Assembly: GCF_026239695.1 (NCBI RefSeq)
Contig: NZ_JAPIVS010000003.1
Coordinates: 797,179-861,178 of the forward strand
Length of the DNA: 64,000 nucleotides
Reading direction: 5' to 3'
From: Pedobacter sp. MC2016-15
GTDB lineage: Bacteria > Bacteroidota > Bacteroidia > Sphingobacteriales > Sphingobacteriaceae
The notes below the pieces were generated by a model that was not told the origin of the DNA, did no database searches, and saw only the letters and a list, made by a program, of their open reading frames with translations. The position numbers and the translations under genes are program-made. Shown here one piece after another: positions 45,620 through 53,783 of the stretch (its first letter is position 1; every line of letters begins with the position of its first letter).

Positions 45620-47180
45620 GACCCAAAGTTTCTGGCAGTTTGTAAGTCAGCAGTCTGACAAGTTATGGAGCCAGACCTGGGCTCACATCGGCCTGACGAT
45701 GATCTCTCTGATCCTGGCTATCATTATTGCGGTACCTATCGGAATTCTGATTGCCAGAAAGCAAAAGCTCTCCGGCATCATCCTTGGGATTGCCGGCGTA
45801 TTACAGACTATTCCAAGCATAGCTTTACTTGGGGTAATGATACCGTTTTTAGGTATCGGGCCCAAGCCAGCCATTCTTGCCCTTTTCCTGTATGCACTGC
45901 TGCCTATACTCAGAAATACCTATACCGGCATCACGGAAGTAAACCCTGCAGTGGTTGATGCTGCGAAGGGGATGGGCATGAACAAGTGGCAGATCCTTAC
46001 TAAAGTAGAACTGCCTCTGGCTTTTCCGGTATTGATGGCAGGTATCCGTACGGCCACTGTCATTAATGTGGGGGTTGCTACGCTGGCTGCCTATATTGCT
46101 GCGGGCGGTCTTGGCGAGTTTATTTTTGGAGGGATTGCCCTCAACAATTCCAATATGATCCTGGCAGGGGCAATTCCGGCAGCGTTGCTGGCGATCTTAC
46201 TGGATTTCCTTTTATCATTGCTGCAAAAGATCAACCTGAAAAGTATACGAGTAGCCTGGTTGATCCTGCCATTTACCTTTATCACGATGAGCTCCTTCTA
46301 TCTGCTGCCTACACAGATCGGGGGTAAAATGCTTGCAGGTTTTACACCGGAGTTTATGGGCCGTCAGGACGGGTATCTGGGATTGAAAAGCGTTTATGGT
46401 TTGGGAATAGAGACGGTTGTGATCAGCGATGCCGTGATGTATAAGGCGGCATTTGAGCATAAACTCGACGTGATTAGCGGCTATAGTACTGATGGGCGTT
46501 TAAAAGCCTATGACCTGGTTACACTCAGAGATGACCGGCATATCTTTCCGCCCTATTATGCTGCTCCCATAGTTAGAAACGATGTGCTGAAGAAATATCC
46601 CGAGCTGGAAGGAGTACTTAATCAGCTATCCGGTTCTATCAACGATTCGGTGATGACAGACCTGAATTTTAAGGTAGATCAGCTTAAACAGAGCCCGGAA
46701 AAAGTAGCGAAGGATTTTATGATGGATAAGAACCTGTACAAACCTGCCAGAAATGGTACAAAAGGGACAATCAGGATAGGTTCCAAGATCTTCGGCGAGC
46801 AATACATACTGGTGCAGATGTACAAGATACTGATCCTGGGCAATACCGACCTTGCTGTATCCACAAAAACCGGTTTGGGGGGCACTAAGATATGTTTTGA
46901 TGCTTTAACCAATAATCAGATTGATTTCTATCCGGAATATACGGGCACCGGCTTTCTGGTTTTGTTAAAACCTGACATTATAACTATTAATCAGCTAAAT
47001 GGTAACAGGGATCAGGTATACCATTATGTGAGTCAGGCCTTTGATCAGAAATTTAATTTGAAGTGGCTAAAACCAATAGGCTTTAATAACAGTTATGCTC
47101 TCATGATGAGAAGAGAACAGGCACAGAGTTTGAGCATCGAATCAATAACAGACTTAACAAAACATCTAAATCAAAAATAA
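45612..47180 (+). CDS. egtU: EgtU-like permease fused to a circularly permuted substrate-binding domain
   Basis: A 522-residue protein. Residues 20-208 form a permease of the OpuCB type with five or six helices and an EAA loop (VNPAVVDAAKGMGMNKWQ, 110-127). A further helix at 213-235 should place the rest in the periplasm. The binding domain (236-522) is in reverse order. The half usually found second comes first (GFTPEFMGRQDG at 243-254, YSTDGRLKAYDL at 291-302, FPPYYAAP at 312-319). The half usually first comes last (IRIGSKIFGEQYIL at 387-400, YPEYTGTG at 440-447, GFNNSYAL at 490-497). A Lys/Gly-rich linker at 376-386 joins them. It is one base from egtB. The symbol reflects context, not a tested substrate. 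Confidence 0.82.
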   Translation: MDETQSFWQFVSQQSDKLWSQTWAHIGLTMISLILAIIIAVPIGILIARKQKLSGIILGIAGVLQTIPSIALLGVMIPFLGIGPKPAILALFLYALLPILRNTYTGITEVNPAVVDAAKGMGMNKWQILTKVELPLAFPVLMAGIRTATVINVGVATLAAYIAAGGLGEFIFGGIALNNSNMILAGAIPAALLAILLDFLLSLLQKINLKSIRVAWLILPFTFITMSSFYLLPTQIGGKMLAGFTPEFMGRQDGYLGLKSVYGLGIETVVISDAVMYKAAFEHKLDVISGYSTDGRLKAYDLVTLRDDRHIFPPYYAAPIVRNDVLKKYPELEGVLNQLSGSINDSVMTDLNFKVDQLKQSPEKVAKDFMMDKNLYKPARNGTKGTIRIGSKIFGEQYILVQMYKILILGNTDLAVSTKTGLGGTKICFDALTNNQIDFYPEYTGTGFLVLLKPDIITINQLNGNRDQVYHYVSQAFDQKFNLKWLKPIGFNNSYALMMRREQAQSLSIESITDLTKHLNQK

Positions 47181-47181
47181 T

Positions 47182-48330
47182 ATGTCACTCTGGGATAATT
47201 ACTCAGCAGTTAGGTCGCATAGCGTCCTGATATGTTCAAAACTTCAGAAAGAAGACTATGTAGTTCAGCCGGTGGTGGATGTTAGTCCGCCGAAGTGGCA
47301 TCTTGGACATACCACCTGGTTTTTTGAAACCTTCATTCTTATTCCTAATGCTTTCGGCTATCAGCCTTTTAATCCGGATTATAATTATGTCTTCAACAGT
47401 TACTATGAAAACATAGGCGCGAGAGTGATCCGTACGGACAGGGGCAACCTGAGCAGGCCAACGGTAGATGACGTGTTTCAGTACAGAGCTTATGTTGATG
47501 AGGCGATGGAAAAATACCTGCCGGCATTAACTGATCCTCAGATTCTGGAATTGGTGGAGCTGGGATTAAATCATGAGCAGCAGCATCAGGAATTGTTATG
47601 GTATGATATCAAATATATTCTGGGTCATAATCCGCTCTTTCCGGAATATGCCTCAGATAACATCGAATCCGGTCTGCTGAATACTGAAGAGGGATGGCTA
47701 GATTTTACTGAAGGTGTTTACGAGGTGGGTCATCAGGGGGAGAACTTCCACTTTGATAATGAATTGGGCAGACACAAAGTATATATCCAAAACTTCAGCA
47801 TTTCCACACGATTGGTAAATAATGAAGAATATCTTGAATTTATCAAAGCCGGCGGTTATCAGGATTTCAACCTGTGGCATGCCGAAGCCTGGGACTGGCT
47901 ATCTCAGAATAATGTTAAAGCCCCCTTATACTGGTACGAAGTGGAAGGGCTATGGCACCGTTACAGTCTTTCAGGTCTGGAAATCCTGAAGCCCGACGAA
48001 CCTGTCTCACATATCAGTTACTATGAAGCGGCAGCATATGCGCAGTGGAAAGGCATGCGTCTACCTACAGAGTTCGAATGGGAGGTAGCTTCTGCAGAAC
48101 TGGAATGGGGCAAGCTCTGGGAATGGACAGAAAGTGCTTATCTTCCCTATCCCGGATTCTCCAAAGCAGCAGGTGCTTTAGGAGAGTATAATGGTAAATT
48201 CATGGTCAACCAAAAAGTATTACGTGGCGCTTCCATTGCCACACCGGCACATCACAGCAGAAATACTTACCGCAATTTTTTTCACCCCAATTTACGCTGG
48301 ATGTATAGCGGAATCAGGCTCTCAAAATAA
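47182..48330 (+). CDS. egtB: Hercynine oxygenase EgtB-like, ergothioneine biosynthesis
   Basis: A 382-residue iron enzyme that joins hercynine to a thiol substrate and oxidises it to a sulfoxide. The N-terminal DinB-like half supplies the iron ligands: WHLGH (His40/His43) and HEQQHQE (His131, His135). The C-terminal FGE-sulfatase half has RLPTEFEWEVAS, LWEWTESAYLPYPGF and the family end RNFFHPNLRWMYSGIRLS. No egtA or egtC gene is in this window, so the thiol donor is more likely cysteine than gamma-glutamylcysteine, though those genes may lie elsewhere. It starts one base after egtU and ends two bases before egtD. Confidence 0.93.
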   Translation: MSLWDNYSAVRSHSVLICSKLQKEDYVVQPVVDVSPPKWHLGHTTWFFETFILIPNAFGYQPFNPDYNYVFNSYYENIGARVIRTDRGNLSRPTVDDVFQYRAYVDEAMEKYLPALTDPQILELVELGLNHEQQHQELLWYDIKYILGHNPLFPEYASDNIESGLLNTEEGWLDFTEGVYEVGHQGENFHFDNELGRHKVYIQNFSISTRLVNNEEYLEFIKAGGYQDFNLWHAEAWDWLSQNNVKAPLYWYEVEGLWHRYSLSGLEILKPDEPVSHISYYEAAAYAQWKGMRLPTEFEWEVASAELEWGKLWEWTESAYLPYPGFSKAAGALGEYNGKFMVNQKVLRGASIATPAHHSRNTYRNFFHPNLRWMYSGIRLSK

Positions 48331-48332
48331 AT

Positions 48333-49271
48333 ATGAATCAATTTCTCCAGGAGGTTTTACATGACCTCAGTCAGACACCAAAAACACTAAACTCTAAATA
48401 TTTCTATGACGGGAAAGGCGATAAGCTGTTCCAGGAAATCATGGATTGCCCGGAATATTATCCTACAAATTGTGAGATGGAGATCTTCAGGGAACACACC
48501 AAAGATCTTGCAGTAACGCTGAAAAATGGCTTTAACACCTTCGACCTGGTAGAGATGGGCGCCGGAGATGCTACGAAATCCAGTTTTCTGTTAAAGGAAC
48601 TTGTAGACATGAAAGCCGATTTCACTTACATGCCAATAGATATTTCATCTGCAATGATTGCACACCTGGAAGAATCCCTTCCTGAAAAGATCGAAGGACT
48701 TAAAATTGAAGGTCTGAATGGTGAGTATTTTCAGATGCTGGAAAAGGCAAATCAGATTTCATCCAGAAAAAAGGTGGTCATGCTTTTGGGTGGCAATATC
48801 GGGAATGAAACCCCTGAGAATGCAGTTGAATTTTGCCGTAAAATACGTTCCTGCCTGCAGGAGGGCGACCTGGTGCTGGTGGGCTTCGATCTGAAAAAGA
48901 ATCCGAGAACTATTCTTGCTGCTTACAACGATGCCGCAGGATTTACGCGGGATTTCAATCTCAACCTGTTACACCGGATCAATAATGAGCTGGAGGGGAA
49001 TTTTGACACCGAGCAGTTTGAACATTATCCTACCTATGACCCGGCAAGTGGTGCCTGTAAGAGTTACCTGATCAGCAGGATCAACCAGGAAGTTACGATC
49101 TCCGGACAGAAGTTTCTGTTTAAGGAGAATGAAATCATTGATATGGAAATCTCCCAAAAATACAGCCTTGAGGAAACTGAAACAATGGCGAGCCACACCG
49201 GTTTCAAAACTGTTACTCATTTCCTCGACCATAAAAAGTGGTTTGTTGATACTGTATGGCAATGCATATAA
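48333..49271 (+). CDS. egtD: L-histidine N-alpha-methyltransferase
   Basis: A 312-residue S-adenosylmethionine-dependent enzyme that trimethylates the alpha-amino group of histidine to give hercynine, the first step of ergothioneine synthesis. The family opening (KYFYDGKGDKLFQEI at 22-36, EYYPT at 41-45), the SAM loop LVEMGAGDATKS (72-82) and LLGGNIGNETPENAVEF are present. Its end overlaps the start of the flavoprotein gene by 16 bases. Confidence 0.94.
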   Translation: MNQFLQEVLHDLSQTPKTLNSKYFYDGKGDKLFQEIMDCPEYYPTNCEMEIFREHTKDLAVTLKNGFNTFDLVEMGAGDATKSSFLLKELVDMKADFTYMPIDISSAMIAHLEESLPEKIEGLKIEGLNGEYFQMLEKANQISSRKKVVMLLGGNIGNETPENAVEFCRKIRSCLQEGDLVLVGFDLKKNPRTILAAYNDAAGFTRDFNLNLLHRINNELEGNFDTEQFEHYPTYDPASGACKSYLISRINQEVTISGQKFLFKENEIIDMEISQKYSLEETETMASHTGFKTVTHFLDHKKWFVDTVWQCI

Positions 49272-50428
49272 AATGTGATATCCTGATCTGTGGCGGAGGC
49301 CTTGCCGGTTTAAGTCTCCTGTACAGGGCGATGAAGCTCGGTATCTGGGTAGATCAGGAAATCATTGTGGTCGACCGCTCTGATAAAGCCGTAAATGATA
49401 AAACCTGGTCATTCTGGAATAAAGAAGATTCATGTTTTGATCAACTGATCAGACACCAATGGCCTGAGCTTTATTTTGTGTCTCACGATGGTACAAAAGT
49501 AGCTTTGAAAACTGGCGACTACACGTATAGCCGTATCAATAGTATCGATTTTTACGAACACGTGCTGGCGTATCTTCGTGAGTTTCCCAATATCACCTTC
49601 ATTCAGTCTGAGATTTCTTCAGTGAGTTCTTCCGGTCAGCAATGTACCCTTCAAACCCCTGAGCACACCTATCTCTCAACTTATCTCTTTAATTCTGTTT
49701 ACCATCAGCCAGCACCGGTTCCGGGTGTTCAGTATTTTTTACAACACTTCAAAGGCTTGAGGATCAAAGTTAAAAATTCGCTGTCCAGGCCTTCAGAAGC
49801 GATACTCATGGATTTCAGAACGGGACAGCAAAATGGAACCACCTTTCTGTATGTCTTTCCGATGGCTTCGGATGAGCTTTTTATCGAATATACGCTGTTT
49901 TCAAAATCAGTGTTGCCAATGGAGGAATACGAGCGTGAGCTGCGGAAGTATATTCATGATGTACTGAGAATCAGTGATTATGAAATTCTCGAGGAGGAAT
50001 ATGGAGTAATACCGATGACGGATCATCCTTTCCAAAGGTTTGAAGATAATATCGTTCATATTGGTACTGCCGGAGGAGATACCCGGGCAAGCACTGGTTA
50101 TACTTTCACAAATACCCAAAAAACCATTGGAAAAATCCTGCAGAGTTTCCAGTCTGAAGGACATCCCTTTTTTAAGAACGAGAACATTGGCCTGAAACAG
50201 CAATTGTATGACGCTACTTTACTCAATGTTCTGGCAGAACGTCGGTATGAGGGGCATCAGCTTTTTGCAGATCTTTTTAAACAGGCTCCGGCATATCGCA
50301 TTTTTGCTTTTCTGGATGGAGAAACTTCGCTGTTGCAGGATCTTTTTATCATGAAAAGCCTGAGAGTCTGGCCATTCCTCAAATGTTTTGTTGCCGCTGT
50401 TGCTCACAGGGTCACCGCTTCTTCTTAA
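49256..50428 (+). CDS. Lycopene cyclase family flavoprotein
   Basis: A 390-residue protein with an N-terminal dinucleotide-binding motif (LICGGGLAGLSLL, 10-22) and the lycopene cyclase family layout: NDKTWSFWNKE early, FPMASDELFIEYTLFS in the middle and HIGTAGGDTRASTGYTF near 280. Family members carry out flavin-dependent, redox-neutral cyclisation of carotenoids. No carotenoid gene lies in the window. It overlaps egtD by 16 bases and closes the ergothioneine operon, so a carotenoid role is unproven and another substrate is possible. A second ATG at 49262 is possible. Confidence 0.82.
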   Translation: MAMHIKCDILICGGGLAGLSLLYRAMKLGIWVDQEIIVVDRSDKAVNDKTWSFWNKEDSCFDQLIRHQWPELYFVSHDGTKVALKTGDYTYSRINSIDFYEHVLAYLREFPNITFIQSEISSVSSSGQQCTLQTPEHTYLSTYLFNSVYHQPAPVPGVQYFLQHFKGLRIKVKNSLSRPSEAILMDFRTGQQNGTTFLYVFPMASDELFIEYTLFSKSVLPMEEYERELRKYIHDVLRISDYEILEEEYGVIPMTDHPFQRFEDNIVHIGTAGGDTRASTGYTFTNTQKTIGKILQSFQSEGHPFFKNENIGLKQQLYDATLLNVLAERRYEGHQLFADLFKQAPAYRIFAFLDGETSLLQDLFIMKSLRVWPFLKCFVAAVAHRVTASS

Positions 50429-50538
50429 TCTTCCACTGTCCTCGGAGATTGATCATCATATAGTCATGTTGTAACATCTATTCATCTATCGGGAAATACC
50501 GATGTATATTCGTGTGATCGAAATAAAAAAGAACAGAT

Positions 50539-51639
50539 ATGAATACAGATAGCTTGTTTCAGCCCTTTAAGCTGAAAACATTAAATATGAAGAACAGGAT
50601 AGTGATGGCACCAATGACCCGTGCTTTCTCTCCGGATGGAATTCCAACTCCTGATGTGGCCGAGTACTACCGTAAGCGTGCAGCTGGAGATGTAGGACTA
50701 ATTCTTTCTGAAGGAACGGTAATTGACCGTCTGTCGTCCTCAAACGACGGCAATATTCCACACTTTCACGGTGATCAGGCACTTGCCGGATGGGATAAAG
50801 TAATCAGGGATGTTCATGGCGCTCATGGTCAGATGGGACCTCAGATCTGGCATATGGGTATCATGGCTAATCATCATTCAGGATGGTTGCCACCTGCGGA
50901 GTTTGAAGGTCCTTCGGGTTTTGTGAATCCTGGTGAGAAAAAAGGACAGGCAATGACTGAAAAGGATATTACAGACGCTATTCTGGCTTACGGAAAGGCA
51001 GCTGCAGATGCCAAAAGATTGGGATTTGATTGTGTGGAAATACATGGTGCCCATGGTTATCTGATCGACCAGTTTTTCTGGGATGCTTTAAATCAGCGTA
51101 CTGATCAGTATGGCGGTGCAACACTACCCGAACGCAGTCGTTTCGCTATTGAGGTAATCAAAGAGGTGCGCAGACAGGTAGGTGAGGATTTTGCTGTAAT
51201 CATTCGTTTGTCGCAGTTTAAACCACAGGATTACAACTACAAACTGGCAGCTACAGCACAGGAAATGGAAGCATGGCTCAACCCTCTGGTTGATGCAGGA
51301 GTTGATATCTTACATTGTTCACAGCGTCGTTTCTGGGAGCCTGAGTTTGAAGGTTCTGACCTGAATTTTGCAGGATGGGCTAAAAAGCTGACCGGTGCAG
51401 CTACGATCACAGTAGGATCAGTAGGTTTGACAGGTGAGTTTATGGCTGCTTTCAGGGGCGAAGCCTCACAGCCGGCATCACTTGATGAACTGGTGAAAAG
51501 AATGGACAGGGGAGATTTTGATCTGGTTGCAGTTGGAAGGCCTTTATTAGCAGATCCTGACTGGGTGAAAAAGGTTCAGCAGGGACAAGTTGATGAACTG
51601 AAAGGCTTCAGTAAGGAAGCTCTTGCCACCCTGGTTTAA
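50539..51639 (+). CDS. NADH:flavin oxidoreductase, old yellow enzyme family
   Basis: A 366-residue FMN-binding TIM barrel that reduces activated alkenes. It shows the MAPMTRAF segment near residue 25 and EIHGAHGYLIDQFFWDALNQRTDQYGG, the flavin and substrate-binding core. The C-terminal VAVGRPLLADPDW is also typical. These enzymes detoxify reactive alkenes; a specific substrate cannot be given. It starts 110 bases after the ergothioneine operon and is cotranscribed with the small gene at 51659. Confidence 0.92.
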   Translation: MNTDSLFQPFKLKTLNMKNRIVMAPMTRAFSPDGIPTPDVAEYYRKRAAGDVGLILSEGTVIDRLSSSNDGNIPHFHGDQALAGWDKVIRDVHGAHGQMGPQIWHMGIMANHHSGWLPPAEFEGPSGFVNPGEKKGQAMTEKDITDAILAYGKAAADAKRLGFDCVEIHGAHGYLIDQFFWDALNQRTDQYGGATLPERSRFAIEVIKEVRRQVGEDFAVIIRLSQFKPQDYNYKLAATAQEMEAWLNPLVDAGVDILHCSQRRFWEPEFEGSDLNFAGWAKKLTGAATITVGSVGLTGEFMAAFRGEASQPASLDELVKRMDRGDFDLVAVGRPLLADPDWVKKVQQGQVDELKGFSKEALATLV

Positions 51640-51658
51640 ACCTTAAATTATATAAGAA

Positions 51659-52015
51659 ATGGAATCGTCTTATCTTTTAAAATTATCTGCTGCACAACAG
51701 GAATCTTTAGCACAGCAGCCATCAGTATCTGCAGAATTGCTTATCACTGCTATCCATGATCATGCAGAGCAGATCGGTTATATGCTGCAGGCTTACTTTC
51801 CAAAAGAGAAAGTGAGCAGGGTAGCGGTTGTTCCCGGTTCAGTTGTGATTCAGGAAGCTGGTCTTGCTACTTTGCAACTGGAATTTGTTAAGGAAGAATA
51901 TAATGCCTGCAGTGCGATTGATACTGTGTTGAAAGATAAGATGCGTATCACCCTGGCTTTTAACAGAGATGCTGGAGTTTTGAAATTAACAGGAGAAAAC
52001 TGGCCTGAACTTTAA
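51659..52015 (+). CDS. Hypothetical protein, 118 aa
   Basis: A soluble protein I do not recognise. It is a mixed alpha/beta domain with a helical N-terminal half (TAIHDHAEQIGYMLQAYF) and a beta-rich C-terminal half (GLATLQLEFVKEEYN, MRITLAFNRD). It starts 19 bases after the old yellow enzyme gene, so it is very likely in the same transcript. The strong terminator at 52038 ends the pair. Confidence 0.7.
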   Translation: MESSYLLKLSAAQQESLAQQPSVSAELLITAIHDHAEQIGYMLQAYFPKEKVSRVAVVPGSVVIQEAGLATLQLEFVKEEYNACSAIDTVLKDKMRITLAFNRDAGVLKLTGENWPEL

Positions 52016-52037
52016 GTATTCCGTTTTCTGTAAAAAC

Positions 52038-52093
52038 CCTTATCAAGCAAAAAGCCCCGTTCAATGATGAACGGGGCTTTTTGCTTGATAAGG
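52038..52093. terminator. Very long perfect hairpin, bidirectional terminator
   Basis: Two arms of 26 bases (52038-52063 and 52068-52093) are perfect inverted repeats with a 4-base loop. A GC-rich core, GCCCCGTTCA, is flanked by A and T tracts. It lies between two convergent genes. Confidence 0.92.
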
Positions 52094-52101
52094 ATTGTAT
52101 A

Positions 52102-53430
52102 CTAGTATAAAGTAAATTCTACCCTTCTGTTTTTCTGACGTCCGGCTGCTGTTTTGTTGGTAGCAATCGGCTGGTTAGGTCCGTAACCTGTAGCTTCAAC
52201 ACGTGAGGCGTTAGCTCCCTGAGAAACCAGGTAAGATTTAACCGCTTCAGCTCTGTCTTTTGATAAGCTTAAGTTTAAGGCCATAGAACCAGTGTTATCA
52301 GTATGTCCTGCTAATTTCAGGCTGAAGTTTTTCTCAACCAATAAAGCGGCAACTCTGTTTAATGTAGTGTATGAAGTCGCTTTGATCGTAGATTTACCTA
52401 AGTCGAACTCCAGGTTTCTGATTGCTTCGCTTACTACTTTACGATCTGATTCTGTGATGATCACTTTTTCCCTGATCACAGGTTTAGGCGCTACCAGAGG
52501 ACAACCTGCTCCATCAACAACTGTATTTGCAGGAGTACCGGCACATTTGTCGAATTTGTTAGCTACACCGTCCATATCGTCATCGCCCATATCTTTAGCA
52601 TATTGTTCCTGATCTCTCAGTCTGTTCTGCTCAGAAGTTGACAATGCTCTTCTTAACTCAGCACTTTCAGCTGCACTTTCCTCGCGGATAGCGGCGATAG
52701 GGCTATAATTCTGTAATTGTGAAGTTCCTTTTTTACCCAAAGCGATCTCCACACCAGCGTGTGCATAAGAAAACTTATCATTTGCTGCGCCACGCACACC
52801 ATCGAAGTTGTTCGTTTTCATGAAGCTAACTGTATATCCTAAATCGATGTTTACACCTTTGGATACACCCAGTTTGAAACCAGCTCCAACTGGTACAAAC
52901 CAGTTTTCGTTGTAGCCTGTGCTGGCTCCCGCAGGTGTGTTTTGTACATTCGCACTTGACGACATGTAACCCGCACCTGCAGTAACATAAGGTGATAAGA
53001 AGTTACGTTTCTGGTTTAAGCTCAGGTTAGCGATAGTGAAGTTAGCGCTTAATGCTGCCGACCAATCGATTTTTGTTTCAAAGCTGCTGTTATCCTGTGC
53101 TGCACTTGGCGAAGGTAATGAGTTAGCCCTGAAGCCTTTTACCTTACCTGCAAGGAAGTCTGCCTGAATACCAAATCCCGGAAGGATTTGTTTCTTGATA
53201 TAACCTCCGTATCCCCAGCTCTCCTGTGGTGTGCGGAAATCTCCATTGCTGCTTCCGTTGAATGGCGTATAGTGAGTTAACATACCACCATTTAAGCCAA
53301 TCGACCAGGTGCGGAAATCTTTTTTGTCAAAACGTTTAGTGGTGTCAGAATTCATATCCTGAGCGAATAATGAAGTTGATAACCCTACTAAGGATAGTAT
53401 CAACGCCGATTTTGTAATTTTTGAGTTCAT
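52102..53430 (-). CDS. OmpA family outer-membrane protein
   Basis: A 442-residue outer-membrane protein. It has a signal peptide (to about SLFAQ), a predicted beta-barrel (about 35-235), a calcium-binding thrombospondin type 3-like segment (GDDDMDGVANKFDKCAGTP) and a C-terminal OmpA-like peptidoglycan-binding domain (LAGHTDNTGSMALNLSLSKD, GYGPNQPIATN). It anchors the outer membrane to peptidoglycan. A small hairpin with arms CATTCAGT/ACTGAATG lies at 53455-53475 in the presumed leader. Confidence 0.93.
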   Translation of the reverse strand: MNSKITKSALILSLVGLSTSLFAQDMNSDTTKRFDKKDFRTWSIGLNGGMLTHYTPFNGSSNGDFRTPQESWGYGGYIKKQILPGFGIQADFLAGKVKGFRANSLPSPSAAQDNSSFETKIDWSAALSANFTIANLSLNQKRNFLSPYVTAGAGYMSSSANVQNTPAGASTGYNENWFVPVGAGFKLGVSKGVNIDLGYTVSFMKTNNFDGVRGAANDKFSYAHAGVEIALGKKGTSQLQNYSPIAAIREESAAESAELRRALSTSEQNRLRDQEQYAKDMGDDDMDGVANKFDKCAGTPANTVVDGAGCPLVAPKPVIREKVIITESDRKVVSEAIRNLEFDLGKSTIKATSYTTLNRVAALLVEKNFSLKLAGHTDNTGSMALNLSLSKDRAEAVKSYLVSQGANASRVEATGYGPNQPIATNKTAAGRQKNRRVEFTLY

Positions 53431-53783
53431 TTTATTTGTTGTTAGATATTAATGCATTCAGTGTTGTACTGAATGATTTGCTATACGAAATAATCCTGCC
53501 AAAGCCAGAATTGCATCATTATATCCTTCAAATCTCTTCATTATGAAGTGGTTACTATGTCTGCATAATTTATATTGCGGTTTGACTTTTCGCTTTTAAA
53601 ATTCAGTTTACTGTATAGTATTTGCTACAAAAGACCTGTTTTTGGGTAAAATTTAACCGTGACTTCATGTTTTGTTTATATGAGGTATCCTGAATAAATA
53701 CTTTTCGAAACTGTCATCAGATTCATAAATTCTGATAATTTTGTGCAGCAAAGGCGCTGAAACGATTACGGCCAATATTTTGC
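53431..53783. other. Divergent intergenic region, ompA and phytochrome promoters
   Basis: AT-rich DNA with no gene. It holds the ompA-side leader hairpin at 53455-53475 and a rightward -7 box at 53736-53743 before the phytochrome gene. Confidence 0.5.
53736..53743 (+). promoter_or_regulatory. -7 promoter box for the phytochrome operon
   Basis: TAATTTTG matches TAnnTTTG, 41 bases before the phytochrome start codon. Confidence 0.45.

Noticed and set aside
44723..47180. A plain osmoprotectant (glycine betaine/choline) transporter
   Set aside because: It cannot be excluded, but the tight position between a reductase and egtB-egtD and the lack of CBS domains on the ATPase make an ergothioneine-related substrate the better reading.
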